From Candidatus Zixiibacteriota bacterium (GTDB taxonomy: Bacteria > Zixibacteria > MSB-5A5 > GN15 > PGXB01): a DNA stretch of 63,371 nucleotides. Below, piece after piece: positions 52,692-62,617 of this stretch; position 1 is the stretch's first letter; every line of letters begins with the position of its first letter. The position numbers were made by a program, and so were the translations under genes. Location of the stretch: the NCBI GenBank assembly GCA_016933955.1, contig JAFGTT010000001.1, forward strand, positions 1-63,371. The letters are read 5' to 3'. The notes below the pieces were generated by a model. The model saw only the letters and a program-made list of their open reading frames with translations, did not search any database and was not told the DNA's origin.

Positions 52692-53987
52692 ATGAAATTA
52701 GCACGAATTTACAAATACCTTTTGATTTTCCTGGTTGTAGTCTTCAGTGCCGGTTTGTTCGGGCCGGCATTGGCCCAGGAGCAGAATCCGACTCAGCCGA
52801 TTGAGAATCTTTCATTCCAGGCGGCCGAGATCAGATCGGTCATCAGGTTTCTAGCCGATTATGGCGGCGTTAATGTCGTTGTCGCCCCCGATGTTCAAGG
52901 GAGCGTTACCATAAACCTTAGAGGTGTCAGCTGGCAACAGGCTCTGGAAATCATCGGACAGACTTATAACCTGGCCGTGGTTTTCGAGGAAGCCGGTTAT
53001 ATTCGGGTCCTTCCGGCCGATGCCTATCGTAACCAGCAAACAGCTTCGGAACAACACAAATTACAGCAGGAAACGCTGGTGCGACTGGATGTCAAGATTG
53101 TTCGTTTAAACAACACCTCATCCGAGGACATTGTCGAGTCGGTTAAATCCCTCATGTCCGACCGCGGCAAGGTGGATGCCGATAAACATACCAATTCCCT
53201 GATCCTGCAGGAAGTTCCCGACAACTTGCCCCGTGTTGAAGAATTTATCCGGGAACTGGATAAGCCGGCCCGGCAGATAAAAATTTCCGCTCAGCTTCTT
53301 GAAATTTATGATAATGTCAATAATGAACTGGGCGTGGATTGGTCGGTCACCGGATCAACCACCCAGAGTGGTGATCGGGTTATCACGCAGACCGGGGCCC
53401 AGACAGGCAATCGGGTAACCGACAAGGCTATCGATTATACGCTCAGTGTTGATGCCCCATCCCAGGGCTGGAGCCTTGATGCGGCGGTATCAGCGATTAT
53501 CACCAAAGGCAAGGGTAAAATTATCGCCCACCCGGAAATAACCACCATTGAGAATAAGGAAGCCCGGATTCAGATGGGGCAAAAGGTTCCTGTTAAACAA
53601 TTCGATGAATCCGGAAATGTCGTCATAAAATTCGAACAGGTCGGAACCATGCTCAAAGTAACGCCGACCATAACGGCTGACAATCAGATTCTTATGCATT
53701 TGATGCCGGAGAGATCAACTCTTGAACCGGATGCATCATCGGGAATCATTATCAATACCAATAATGCCGAAACCAATGTGGTCGTGAATAATGGCCAGAC
53801 CGCCGTAATCGGCGGGTTGACCACCCAGGATGAGGTCGAGACAGTCACCGGAATCCCAATTCTCAAAGACATCCCGCTTCTGGGTGCTCTTTTCCGTTAT
53901 TCTCAGAAGAAGATTGAAAATCGTGATCTGGTCATTTTCGTCACTCCGACGGTGGTGGAAAACGATCTGGCCGACACGGGGCCATAA
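52692..53987 (+). CDS. pilQ: Type IV pilus secretin PilQ, short form without AMIN domains
   Basis: A 431-aa outer membrane secretin. Signal peptide about 1-29; STN/N0-like domain about 36-102 (NLSFQAAEIRSVIRFLADYG, VTINLRGVSWQQALEII); N1-type domain about 128-200 (RLNNTSSEDIVESVKSLMSD). The secretin core is about 210-425 (GKGKIIAHPEITTIENKEA, QMGQKVPVK, GGLTTQDEVETVTGIPILKDIPLLGALFR, LVIFVTPTVVE). Proteobacterial PilQ is about 700 aa with N-terminal AMIN domains; this one starts directly at STN. Confidence 0.95.
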   Translation: MKLARIYKYLLIFLVVVFSAGLFGPALAQEQNPTQPIENLSFQAAEIRSVIRFLADYGGVNVVVAPDVQGSVTINLRGVSWQQALEIIGQTYNLAVVFEEAGYIRVLPADAYRNQQTASEQHKLQQETLVRLDVKIVRLNNTSSEDIVESVKSLMSDRGKVDADKHTNSLILQEVPDNLPRVEEFIRELDKPARQIKISAQLLEIYDNVNNELGVDWSVTGSTTQSGDRVITQTGAQTGNRVTDKAIDYTLSVDAPSQGWSLDAAVSAIITKGKGKIIAHPEITTIENKEARIQMGQKVPVKQFDESGNVVIKFEQVGTMLKVTPTITADNQILMHLMPERSTLEPDASSGIIINTNNAETNVVVNNGQTAVIGGLTTQDEVETVTGIPILKDIPLLGALFRYSQKKIENRDLVIFVTPTVVENDLADTGP

Positions 53988-54010
53988 GATATTTAAATTT
54001 ACAAAAAAAA

Positions 54011-54032
54011 CCCGCCAATAGGCGGGTTTTTT
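54011..54032 (+). terminator. Terminator of the pilMNOPQ operon
   Basis: CCCGCC (54011-54016), AATA, GGCGGG (54021-54026), then 6 Ts, with an A-run before. Confidence 0.88.
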
Positions 54033-54128
54033 GTCTTAAAAAGGCGGCCGATCTACCGATAATAATATCAGAATCATGAATTCAAAATTAAACAGGAAAT
54101 AATAATCAAAATCAGATAGGGAGTTCTA

Positions 54129-56300
54129 ATGAAGAGCAAAAAGTCATCAATAATGATGCTATTTTTGATGGGGTTGGCAGTTATTCCGGCCTTTATTTTG
54201 GGCGGCTGCGATTCCTCGTCAAGCGACTCCGATTCCAACAGCGCTCTCCAGGTTGAATCGGTGACGGCCTCTCCATCAGCCGTTGAGGTTGGAGATGAGG
54301 CAATTGTGGAAGCCTTTGTGTCCGATGGGACCAACCCGCTTCCCAACCGCGTGGTTATGTTCACCGTTGATACCGGGGGTTCCTGCAATCCTTCAATCGA
54401 CACCACCGATGAGGACGGTTACGCGGCGACGGTATTCCACGGCACTGATGCCGGGATAACCACCATCACCGCCTGGCTGTCGGATGAAATTTATGCGACG
54501 GTCAATGTCATGGTGGCGTCAACGGGTGACGATGATGACACCACCGGCACCGGTCCCGATACCACCACGGTAAGTTCGGATAATGTTACTATCGCGGCTA
54601 ATCCAAGGAGGCTGGAGGCGGACGGCAGTTCCACTTCCGAAGTCGTTATTATCATTACCGATGGTGATGGTAATCCGGCACCCGAATCAACCATGGTCCG
54701 CCTTGCGGCCGGAGAAAAATTTCTTGATAACGACGGTGACGGGTATTTCACCGGCGGCGGAGTCGATGCCCTGGTTATCGATGCCATCTCCAACGGTGCC
54801 TGGGATCCGGTGGGATGGATCGATACGGTGGCCTATGTCGAAGGCGATACTGGAACCGTGGTTGTCACTTATACCGCCGGATATGATCCGATTGCGGTCT
54901 ATGTCCGGGCCACGGTCGATGATGATGAAATCGATGGTTTTGCCCAAATAACCATACAGCTCAACCCCAACTCCGAAGTCGGCAGTATCGCCTTGTCGGC
55001 CGACTCTATCCACCTGGCTGTTGTCGGAACAGGCGGTTATGAAAACGGCATGCTCTATGCCACTGTTTATGATCCTTTTGGCAACACGGCCCCGGCCGGA
55101 ACGTCAGTGTATTTCATTATTACCGATGGACCGGGCGGCGGCGAAGACCTGGGCGGCACGGGCACAGGCGGTCCCTATGTCGACCTGACCAACTCTGCCG
55201 GGGTGGCCGTTTGTCCGATATCATCGGGCACCATATCGGGGACCATTCGAGTCAGGGCCTACAATGAAGGGGCCACGATCATGTCGGAAGCGACCCAGAT
55301 TATGGTTCATGCCGGACCACCGGCCGAGATTATTGTGGGGGCGGAAATATGCAACACTCAGTACTGGGGCTGGATTAACAAACGGGTAGAAATTACCGCT
55401 CTGCTTTCCGATGTTTATCATAATCCCTGCCCGGATTCCACAGTCGTTTATTTCTCCTGCGATGAGGGAACGATACTCGCTCATGAGAGACGGACCGAAA
55501 GTGAAGAGGGTATTGCCATGTCATGGTGGCTCTCGGGTTATGATGATCCGACCGCCGATGGTATCGTGGAAATATATGCTTCCACCAATGGCGGGACACT
55601 GGCCGATACCGGCTATTTTATCAACAGCTGGATTCCGGATACCCTCTGGTTCGTGACCGATCCGGCCTCGGGTTTGACCCTGTTTCCGACCCATGTTAAT
55701 GCTGATGGCCAGACAATGAGATTTTTCTATGTCGAAGTTCGCGACCTGAATCGCAACTTCGTCGTCGATCAAACCGATATTTTCCTCAGCAGTGACTATC
55801 TTGAGGTGGCCTCCAGCGTTGTGCAGGATGGCTGTCATGCCTCCAGGGTCAAGACTTACCTGACCTCGGTGGTTCTTGATTATGACTATTCGTTGAATGG
55901 CGTGGCCGATGACGGTATCGGCGCTATTGATGTCGTTCGATCCAATTATGGCAGTATTGTCGAAACCACCGTGCCCTGCACGCTTTTAACCGGACCGGCT
56001 TACTACAGCGGTTGTAATCTGGATATTGAATCCAGTGTCGGTTTCAGTTCCGCGGTGCCCTTCACGGTGACTATCGAAGACCGCTGGGGCAATCCTCTTG
56101 GTGATCACACTATCGTGGCCACCGTCAGCGGAGGCGGTTCGGTCAGCAATGGAACCCAGAAGACCAACCTTTATGGAGAAGCTTCCGGATTCATATTGAA
56201 CACCCCCGCGTCCGGGACGACCGAATCGGTTACCATCAGGGCTCAGGATATCGATCCCCGGGGTAATATAACTCTGACTCATACAGTGACTTTGAACTGA
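54129..56300 (+). CDS. Large lipoprotein with repeated bacterial Ig-like (Big_1/invasin-type) domains
   Basis: A 723-aa lipoprotein with lipobox LGGC (C27) followed by a Ser/Asp linker. At least four or five Ig-like Big_1-type domains follow, each with a pattern such as VTASPSAVEVGDEAIVEAFV...DEDGYAATVFHGTDAG, VTIAANPRRLEADGSSTSEV and VPFTVTIEDRWGNPLGDHTI...TNLYGEASGF. A Thr/Asp spacer (DDDDTTGTGPDTTT) separates the first two. It comes 142 bp after pilQ, beyond a terminator, so it is a separate unit. A surface adhesin or pilus-linked role is inference from position. Confidence 0.85.
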   Translation: MKSKKSSIMMLFLMGLAVIPAFILGGCDSSSSDSDSNSALQVESVTASPSAVEVGDEAIVEAFVSDGTNPLPNRVVMFTVDTGGSCNPSIDTTDEDGYAATVFHGTDAGITTITAWLSDEIYATVNVMVASTGDDDDTTGTGPDTTTVSSDNVTIAANPRRLEADGSSTSEVVIIITDGDGNPAPESTMVRLAAGEKFLDNDGDGYFTGGGVDALVIDAISNGAWDPVGWIDTVAYVEGDTGTVVVTYTAGYDPIAVYVRATVDDDEIDGFAQITIQLNPNSEVGSIALSADSIHLAVVGTGGYENGMLYATVYDPFGNTAPAGTSVYFIITDGPGGGEDLGGTGTGGPYVDLTNSAGVAVCPISSGTISGTIRVRAYNEGATIMSEATQIMVHAGPPAEIIVGAEICNTQYWGWINKRVEITALLSDVYHNPCPDSTVVYFSCDEGTILAHERRTESEEGIAMSWWLSGYDDPTADGIVEIYASTNGGTLADTGYFINSWIPDTLWFVTDPASGLTLFPTHVNADGQTMRFFYVEVRDLNRNFVVDQTDIFLSSDYLEVASSVVQDGCHASRVKTYLTSVVLDYDYSLNGVADDGIGAIDVVRSNYGSIVETTVPCTLLTGPAYYSGCNLDIESSVGFSSAVPFTVTIEDRWGNPLGDHTIVATVSGGGSVSNGTQKTNLYGEASGFILNTPASGTTESVTIRAQDIDPRGNITLTHTVTLN

Positions 56301-56329
56301 TAAATCGCCACTTCTGTTTTGTTTCGAGA

Positions 56330-56368
56330 GGGTCATTCGCCAGTCCGGCGGGTGGCCCTTAATTTTTA
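56330..56368 (+). terminator. Terminator of the Ig-like lipoprotein gene
   Basis: A 12-bp stem (56330-56341 with 56347-56358, three G-T pairs) followed by TTAATTTTT. Confidence 0.75.
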
Positions 56369-56416
56369 TACGCGAAAGCAATTGCGGATTCGACCTGTCC
56401 TGATTAAATTATCCGC

Positions 56417-58102
56417 ATGCGTCAGCAGGAAATTGAAATCCCCCCGATCTCGCGTTCTGTTCACGGGGCCATATTCCGAAGTTGCCAGAAATTTCCGGAT
56501 AAGACCGCCCTGGTCGGAAATGGCGGGCGCGCGCCATGTTTCAGTTACAGGGAACTGGAAAACGCCGTCAGCCGTCTGGCCGGGGGCCTTAAGGCTCTTG
56601 GTGTCGGGCAGGGAGACCGGGTCGGGATTCTATCGGAGAACTGCCCCGAGTGGGCTGTCGCCTACCTGGGGATACTGACTGCAGGGGCGATGGTGGTGCC
56701 GATCGACGCCTCGTTGACGTCAAACGAATTGACCAGATTTTTTCGGGTGGCCGATCTTAAAGTTCTTTTCTGTTCGCCGCGATGGTTCCAGCCGGTGAGC
56801 GATCTTATTATCCTTAACGCTCTGGGATTCGAGTTATTCAATCTGATCGGCGAGGGGACCGGGACACTTCGGGGGTTATCAGGTAAATCAGAAAATTTCG
56901 AAGTTGAAATACAATCCTCGGATCCTGCGGTCCTGATTTTTACCTCGGGAACGACCGGTGATCCCAAAGGAGTTATTCTGACTCATCAAAATCTGCTGGG
57001 GAACCTCAATTCCATGGTGCGGACTCTGCCGCTTTATGAAGATGATATTTTTCTTTCGGTTTTGCCGATGCATCACACGTTCGAGGCCACCTGCGGATTT
57101 CTTCTGCCCCTTTTTGCCGGGTTGACGATTGTCTATGCGCGGTCGCTCAAATCCCGCGATATTCTGGGTGATATTGCCGCCAATAAGGTCACCTGCCTGA
57201 TCGGGGTGCCGCTCCTGTTCGAGAAGATTTACAATGCCATCAGGAGGAAGATCGAAGAATTGCCGCCGTTGAAACGCGTGACCCTGAAAGCCTTTTATGA
57301 AACCAGCCGGATGGGCTGGAAAATTGGCAGAAAGCCGGGGACAATCCTGTTTAAAAACCTTCGGCGAAAAGCCGGACTGGGGAGTATCCGGTTGCTGGTC
57401 AGCGGCGGCGCGCCTCTTCCGGCGAGAGTGGCCGAATGGTTCAATATGATCGGTTTCAACTTCCTGCCCGGGTATGGGTTGACCGAATGCTCGCCGGTGG
57501 TTTCGGTTAACCGCGCCAATGATATCCAGTTCGGGTCGGTTGGGCCGCCCCTGCCTGGCATCGAGGTGGAAGTGGACGACCCATCGGCTGACGGTGTCGG
57601 CGAGATCAAAGTCCGCGGGCCCCAGAACACTCCCGGTTATATCAACAATCCCAAAGCCACCTCGGAACTGCTCCGTGAAGGGTGGCTGTTTACCGGTGAT
57701 TTGGGCAAGATCGAGGATGGTCATATTTATATTACCGGCCGGAAGAAAAATCTGATCGTCAGCGGCGGCGGCAAGAATATATATCCCGAGGAAATCGAAT
57801 CGGAACTTAACCTCTCGGAAAATGTCCTCGAATCGCTGGTTATGGGTCGCAATAAAAGCGCCAAAATCGGCGAGGAAATCTGGGCCGTGGTGGTGCCGGA
57901 TCTGGAACAGATCAAACTGGCCACCCAGAATGATATCTCGGGTGACCCGGGACCGGAACAGGTCCGCGATATTATCGCCCGCGAGGTGAACCTGGTCAAC
58001 AGCCGCCTGGCCGCGCACAAACGGATCGCCCGGTTCGAAATCCGTTTGGAAGAACTGGAAAAGACGACCACCAAAAAGATAAAAAGAAACCTGTATATTT
58101 AA
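56417..58102 (+). CDS. AMP-forming acyl-CoA synthetase (long-chain fatty acid-CoA ligase-like)
   Basis: A 561-aa ANL-superfamily ligase. P-loop-like motif LIFTSGTTGDPKGVILTH (about 170-187); A5-type motif GYGLTECSPVVS; A7 GWLFTGDLG; hinge GRKKNLIVSGGGKNIYPEEIE; and catalytic C-terminal Lys in TTTKKIKRNLYI. It activates a carboxylic acid with ATP and CoA; long-chain fatty acids are the likely substrate. No clear ribosome binding site precedes ATG 56417. The next gene starts 3 bp after its stop. Confidence 0.92.
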   Translation: MRQQEIEIPPISRSVHGAIFRSCQKFPDKTALVGNGGRAPCFSYRELENAVSRLAGGLKALGVGQGDRVGILSENCPEWAVAYLGILTAGAMVVPIDASLTSNELTRFFRVADLKVLFCSPRWFQPVSDLIILNALGFELFNLIGEGTGTLRGLSGKSENFEVEIQSSDPAVLIFTSGTTGDPKGVILTHQNLLGNLNSMVRTLPLYEDDIFLSVLPMHHTFEATCGFLLPLFAGLTIVYARSLKSRDILGDIAANKVTCLIGVPLLFEKIYNAIRRKIEELPPLKRVTLKAFYETSRMGWKIGRKPGTILFKNLRRKAGLGSIRLLVSGGAPLPARVAEWFNMIGFNFLPGYGLTECSPVVSVNRANDIQFGSVGPPLPGIEVEVDDPSADGVGEIKVRGPQNTPGYINNPKATSELLREGWLFTGDLGKIEDGHIYITGRKKNLIVSGGGKNIYPEEIESELNLSENVLESLVMGRNKSAKIGEEIWAVVVPDLEQIKLATQNDISGDPGPEQVRDIIAREVNLVNSRLAAHKRIARFEIRLEELEKTTTKKIKRNLYI

Positions 58103-58105
58103 CTC

Positions 58106-58522
58106 ATGGTTATCACCGAGGAAATAGAATTCGACTCCCAGGGGTACTGCCATGTGGTCGATATCACCAATGAAATCCGTCAGAAAGTGGAGAAATCCGG
58201 GATCAAGTCCGGGATTGTCACCGTTTTTACCCCCTCGGCCACATCGGGTCTGACCACGATCGAGTACGAGCCGGGTCTTCTGGAGGATTTGCCCGAGTTT
58301 TTCGAGAAAATCCTGCCCTCGGATAAGGCCTACAATCATGATCGGACCTGGCATGACGGCAACGGGTTTTCGCATATGCGCTCGGCCCTGATCGGGCCGG
58401 ATATAACCGTGCCATTCACCGATGGCCATCTGCACCTGGGGACATGGCAAAATATTGTCTTCCTCGATTTCGATAATCGCAACCGCCGCCGCCGGCTGGT
58501 GGTCCAGATAATTGGAGAATAA
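58106..58522 (+). CDS. YjbQ/UPF0047 family protein (secondary thiamine-phosphate synthase-type)
   Basis: A 138-aa single-domain protein with the family pattern GIVTVFTPSATSGLTTIEYE, then HDGNGFSHMRSALIGPD (typically N-G-x-x-H-x-R/xxxG) and VPFTDGHLHLGTWQNIVFLD. The family rescues thiamine-phosphate synthase mutants in E. coli at low level, but its true role is not settled. It lies 3 bp from each neighbour, so it is co-transcribed with the acyl-CoA synthetase and mtnA. Confidence 0.93.
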   Translation: MVITEEIEFDSQGYCHVVDITNEIRQKVEKSGIKSGIVTVFTPSATSGLTTIEYEPGLLEDLPEFFEKILPSDKAYNHDRTWHDGNGFSHMRSALIGPDITVPFTDGHLHLGTWQNIVFLDFDNRNRRRRLVVQIIGE

Positions 58523-58525
58523 GCA

Positions 58526-59542
58526 ATGAATTTTACCGTTATCGAACGGGCCGGAAAAAGGGTAAGAATCCTCGATCAAACCCAATTGCCGACCAGACTG
58601 GTGTACCATGAGTACGACGACTACCGCGATATAATCGCCGCCATCAAGAAACTGGAAATCCGCGGGGCGCCGGCGATCGGGATTGCGGGGGCGTTCGCGG
58701 TGGCGGCGGCGGCCGAGGTCGAGGTGGCTATGAAGGTGGAGCAGTACAAAGGGGTCCTGGGCAGTCTGGCGGGTGAGATCAAGAAGGCCCGTCCGACCGC
58801 GGTCAACCTGGGCTGGGGGGTGGACCGGGTGATGAAGGTGATCCGGGAATTTCCGGGCGAGGATAAGGGGGCGTTCCGGGAAGCCATCTGGGCCGAGGCG
58901 CAGGCGATTCTCGACGAGGATAAGGCTCTCTGCGAGGCGATCGGCCGCAACGGGGTGGAGCTGATCAAGGACGGCGATACGATCCTGACCCACTGCAACG
59001 CCGGGGCGCTGGCCACCGGCGGAAGCGGGACGGCCCTGGCGGTGATTTATGCCGCCCGGAAAGACGGTAAAAGAGTCCGTGTTTATGCCGATGAAACCCG
59101 GCCGCTTCTCCAGGGCGCCCGGCTGACCTCGTGGGAGCTGATGCAGGAGGGAGTCGAGGTGACCCTGATCTGCGACAATATGGCCGGGATGGTCATGCGG
59201 CAAGGGAAGATCGACCTGGTTATTGTCGGCGCCGACCGGGTGGCCAAAAACGGCGATGCGGCCAACAAGATCGGCACCTATTCGGTGGCGGTCCTGGCCA
59301 GAGAGCACGGAATCCCGTTTTACGTGGCCCTGCCGTATTCGACCTTCGATAATGAGATCGCGACCGGCGATGATATCCCGATCGAGGAACGTTCGCCGCT
59401 GGAGATAACCAACTGGGGCGGGGTGCAAACGGCGCCGGAAGGAGTCAGGACTTATTCTCCGGCGTTCGATATCACGCCGAGAGAGCTGGTGACGGCGTAT
59501 ATCACGGAAAAGGGTATCACCCCCGGCGGCCGGGCGGAGTGA
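58526..59542 (+). CDS. mtnA: S-methyl-5-thioribose-1-phosphate isomerase
   Basis: A 338-aa eIF2B-like isomerase of the methionine salvage pathway, converting methylthioribose-1-P to methylthioribulose-1-P. Typical KKLEIRGAPAIGIAGAFAVA, catalytic Cys in ILTHCNAGALATGG and catalytic Asp in GADRVAKNGDAANKIGTY. Composition is notably GC-rich (GCG/GGG runs) compared with genes to the left. No other salvage gene is adjacent. It is the last ordinary chromosomal gene before the AT-rich patch. Confidence 0.95.
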   Translation: MNFTVIERAGKRVRILDQTQLPTRLVYHEYDDYRDIIAAIKKLEIRGAPAIGIAGAFAVAAAAEVEVAMKVEQYKGVLGSLAGEIKKARPTAVNLGWGVDRVMKVIREFPGEDKGAFREAIWAEAQAILDEDKALCEAIGRNGVELIKDGDTILTHCNAGALATGGSGTALAVIYAARKDGKRVRVYADETRPLLQGARLTSWELMQEGVEVTLICDNMAGMVMRQGKIDLVIVGADRVAKNGDAANKIGTYSVAVLAREHGIPFYVALPYSTFDNEIATGDDIPIEERSPLEITNWGGVQTAPEGVRTYSPAFDITPRELVTAYITEKGITPGGRAE

Positions 59543-59581
59543 TGGATCAGGTAACATGTTGTAGTTGTCCGGCTTATATTT

Positions 59582-59692
59582 AAAATGGGTTCGTTTCATC
59601 CTCCGGATATTTTTTTAAAAATGGGTTCGTTTCCTCAGTAAAAAGTTTTTCGATAAAATGGGTTCGTTTTGTCAGTAAAAAGATTTTTTGCC
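59582..59692 (+). repeat. Three tandem units with a 15-bp core, period 36-37 bp
   Basis: AAAATGGGTTCGTTT occurs at 59582-59596, 59618-59632 and 59655-59669. The second and third units also share CAGTAAAAAG after the core. It fills part of the gene-free 59543-59841 stretch, at the boundary between the GC-rich mtnA and the AT-rich helicase gene. No cas genes are near, so it is not a CRISPR array. Confidence 0.8.
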
Positions 59693-59841
59693 GGATGTTT
59701 TGGGGCGCAGGGGTTTTCATACAAATCGGGGTGGGGAATGGATTAAGGGCGGTTTGGTGGGGAAAATGGCGGGGGCGTGGTAACTTAGGAAACGCGACTA
59801 AAGTTAAACCACTCGGCCATATTGATAAATTTAACTTTTAG

Positions 59842-62615
59842 CTACTTATTCGGCTCTACTGACTTTGACGGCAAATCTTTTTTAATTTTATCTAAAATCT
59901 TTTCTATTACAAAATTAGATTTTGTAATTATCTGATGATTTGGAAATCTTATTACTTCCCACCCTTCTTTATCTTTTAAATACTCGTCTCTCTCAATATC
60001 TTCAATCACTGGTAATCCATCAACAATATTATGATTTCTAAACCCATCGCATTCAACATCTAACTTCTTTTTTCCGACTAATGCAAAATCCAAAGTATAT
60101 CTTTTTGTAATAAATTTCGGAATGAGTTTATAACCAAATGAGTCAAAATCAACCCCTTGTAATTTTTGATAAAGTAAAAGTTCTGTTGGTGAATCAAATT
60201 TAACAGAAAAATATTGTTCTTCAAGTTTTTCTTGTTTTTTAATTTGTTCATAAGTTTTTGCAATTTTTTTTAGAATTCCATTTCTTGTAAAACAAAATTG
60301 TTTATCTCCAACAATGTATAATAAATATTTTGCTCGTGATAATGCAACATTTAGTATTTGAGGGTGAGCATTAGACCAACGATCATTATTTCCATTTCCT
60401 TTTGAGGATAGAACCATAGAAAAAATCATAATGTCTTTTTCAGAGCCCTGAAACTTATGAGCAGTAAGCACTTTAACATTATGTTTTTCCATAATATCTT
60501 GTGGTGTTGTTTTAGTAATTATACGATAAATTTCATTTTGTTGTTGTGAATATGGAGTTACGATTCCTATCGATAAGTTTGAATTTTTAATTTCTTTTAT
60601 AATTTTCTGAAAAACATCATTTACTTTTAACGCCTCATCTTTGTTAATTCTGCTACCACTCGGTGGCCTTATCACTGTTCCGCTACAATCTTCCCATTGA
60701 ATCCCCAAAGGTAAACTATTTGGCCAATTCGCATGGTTAAGATTTGAAGAAACGCTCAATTTCCCGCTGTAAAACACTTGATTACATAAATCAATTATTT
60801 GATCTTCCGAACGATAATGTTTAGCAAGTAAAATAGGTGGCTTGCTTAAACAAGATTCAGCGCAACGATAAAGCGAAACATCATAATATCTTATTTTTGA
60901 TGGATACAAGTTTTCTTGGTCTTGCAGGCTATATGCTTTTGCAATTTCTTTATCTAAATCTTTAGTGATTCCAGCAATATGGGAAAGTTGCATAGGATCT
61001 CCTACTACCACAACATTTTTAGCTCTATAAAGAGCCGGAGCGGCAGACGGTAAATCTATCTGTGAAGCTTCATCAAAAATTACATAATCAAAAATACCAG
61101 CAGTAAGAGGAAATGTTCTATTCAGAGATTTGAGTGTTGATGACCAGATTTTCAGTACATCAAGAGCTTTAACAAAGGAACTATCACTTATATCTTCGTG
61201 AAATCTTGTAGTTTCAACCTCATGTAAAAAGTCTTTTACCTTATTAGATGCTCCCCACTTCTTAAATATTTTTCTTGTATAAATGGACTTTACATATTCT
61301 CTTGATGATCTGAAAAAATCTTTTTCTATTCTTTTTATCTCCTTTTCTACATTTATTTTTCGAGGTATTCTTTGAAGCTTCCACAAATAATATTTTATTT
61401 TAAAGAATAAAATTATACTTTTTTTAATTTTTTGTAATTCATATAATTCATTTACCTTTTCTTCAAGTTCATCAATCTTCAAGAGCAGTTTTTTATTACT
61501 TACGATATTATCCCAAAGAAGATTTATTCTCTTGAGTGATATTGCGGCGCTATTTGTCTTTTTCTGAGAATCCAAAGAAAGCTCATTAAATTTTCTCGTT
61601 AAGTCTTGCCTGAACTCTTTTTTACCAGTACGAAAAAGTAGATTTTGAAAATCGCTATTTATCTTTTCATTAACTACATCGACGGCTTCATTTGTATGAC
61701 ATACAAATAAAACTTTTTTATCGTTTAGAAATAAATTTATAAGCAAGTTCATTATAAATTGACTTTTCCCTGTGCCGGGTGGTCCGGTAATGACAGATAC
61801 TTTATTTTCAAATACACCTTTAAGTACACTTATTTGATAGTCATTTAATGAAAATGGCAACACCAATGATTTATTAAAGTTGATAGCATTATCAATGTGT
61901 TTGATTTCGTTCGTTATAAAAGAAAGTGCTGTTCCTTCTATGTCCATTTTTGTTTTTAAATTCATTAAGTCTTCAATGAGACTCATATTATAACCCGTGT
62001 CCTGGCCAACAAAAATGAGACTTTTATTGTATAACCCAATGCTCATTGTTTTAGAAAGCTTATGGGTGTTTGTCAATTCTTGAGGATTTATTTCTTCATT
62101 GATCGAAAAATTAGTTTCTTCAAGGAGAATATCTATACATTTTTGAACAAGTATTTTGGGGTTGGAAATATCTCCTTTAAATATTTTTTCAAATTCTTGA
62201 TTTACTTCTGCAATTTCTTCCGTTCGCAATCCTATTTTACTTAATGCCTGTATTCCACAATTTGGAACTGGATCATCTTTAGATAAAAAAATGCTTTGTC
62301 CATCCTTGCTAAAGTTTATTTTCGTGACAAAAAGCGGAGCTACATAATTTTTTTTTGTCGGTTCATCAAAATAAAACAAGAGAGGATAACCATAATAGAG
62401 TTCCTCATTTTGAGTATTAGAACGCTTTATTAGGTCGATTATTCTATCGTCGGCAATAGATATCTTGTTCTCTAATCTACTAAAAATAAAAGGATCGTGC
62501 TGAAAAGGATAAAGTACGGCTTTGTGCGCACGTTTATAGAAATGTCCTTTGCTAAAATATCTTCATGCTTAATGCAATCAAGCCAATATCCAATAATTTT
62601 ATTTATTACATTCAT
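59842..62615 (-). CDS. SF1 (Upf1/Dna2-like) helicase with C-terminal DUF559/Vsr-like nuclease domain, frameshifted near its 5' end
   Basis: The main open frame (59842-62379, 845 aa from a TTG) has Walker A GPPGTGKS (199-206), Walker B IFDEASQ (about 434-440), GDPMQL (460-465) and LNVALSRAK motif VI. The last ~115 aa form a DUF559-type PD-(D/E)xK nuclease with D764 (TLDFAL) and E776 (VECDG), ending GWEVIRFP. The frame stays open and protein-like upstream of 62379 to a stop at 62563-62565 but has no start codon. A second frame starts at ATG 62615, two bases after the XRE gene stop, and ends at 62472. Joining them needs a -1 shift near 62520. This is therefore a frameshifted or decaying gene, a recoded one, or a sequence error. 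It is very AT-rich compared with neighbours, suggesting transfer. Resembles helicase-nuclease anti-phage genes. Confidence 0.8.
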
Positions 62616-62617
62616 AA

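Noticed and set aside
56888-59599. A 903-aa minus-strand open frame opposite acyl-CoA synthetase, yjbQ and mtnA
   Set aside because: It is the antisense shadow of three well-recognised genes in GC-rich DNA. Its product is rich in His, Arg, Pro, Gly and Asp with no domain, and it has no ribosome binding site.
59582-59692. Possible CRISPR array (regular 36-37-bp spacing)
   Set aside because: Only three units, a 15-bp core, spacers partly similar to one another, and no cas genes in the window.
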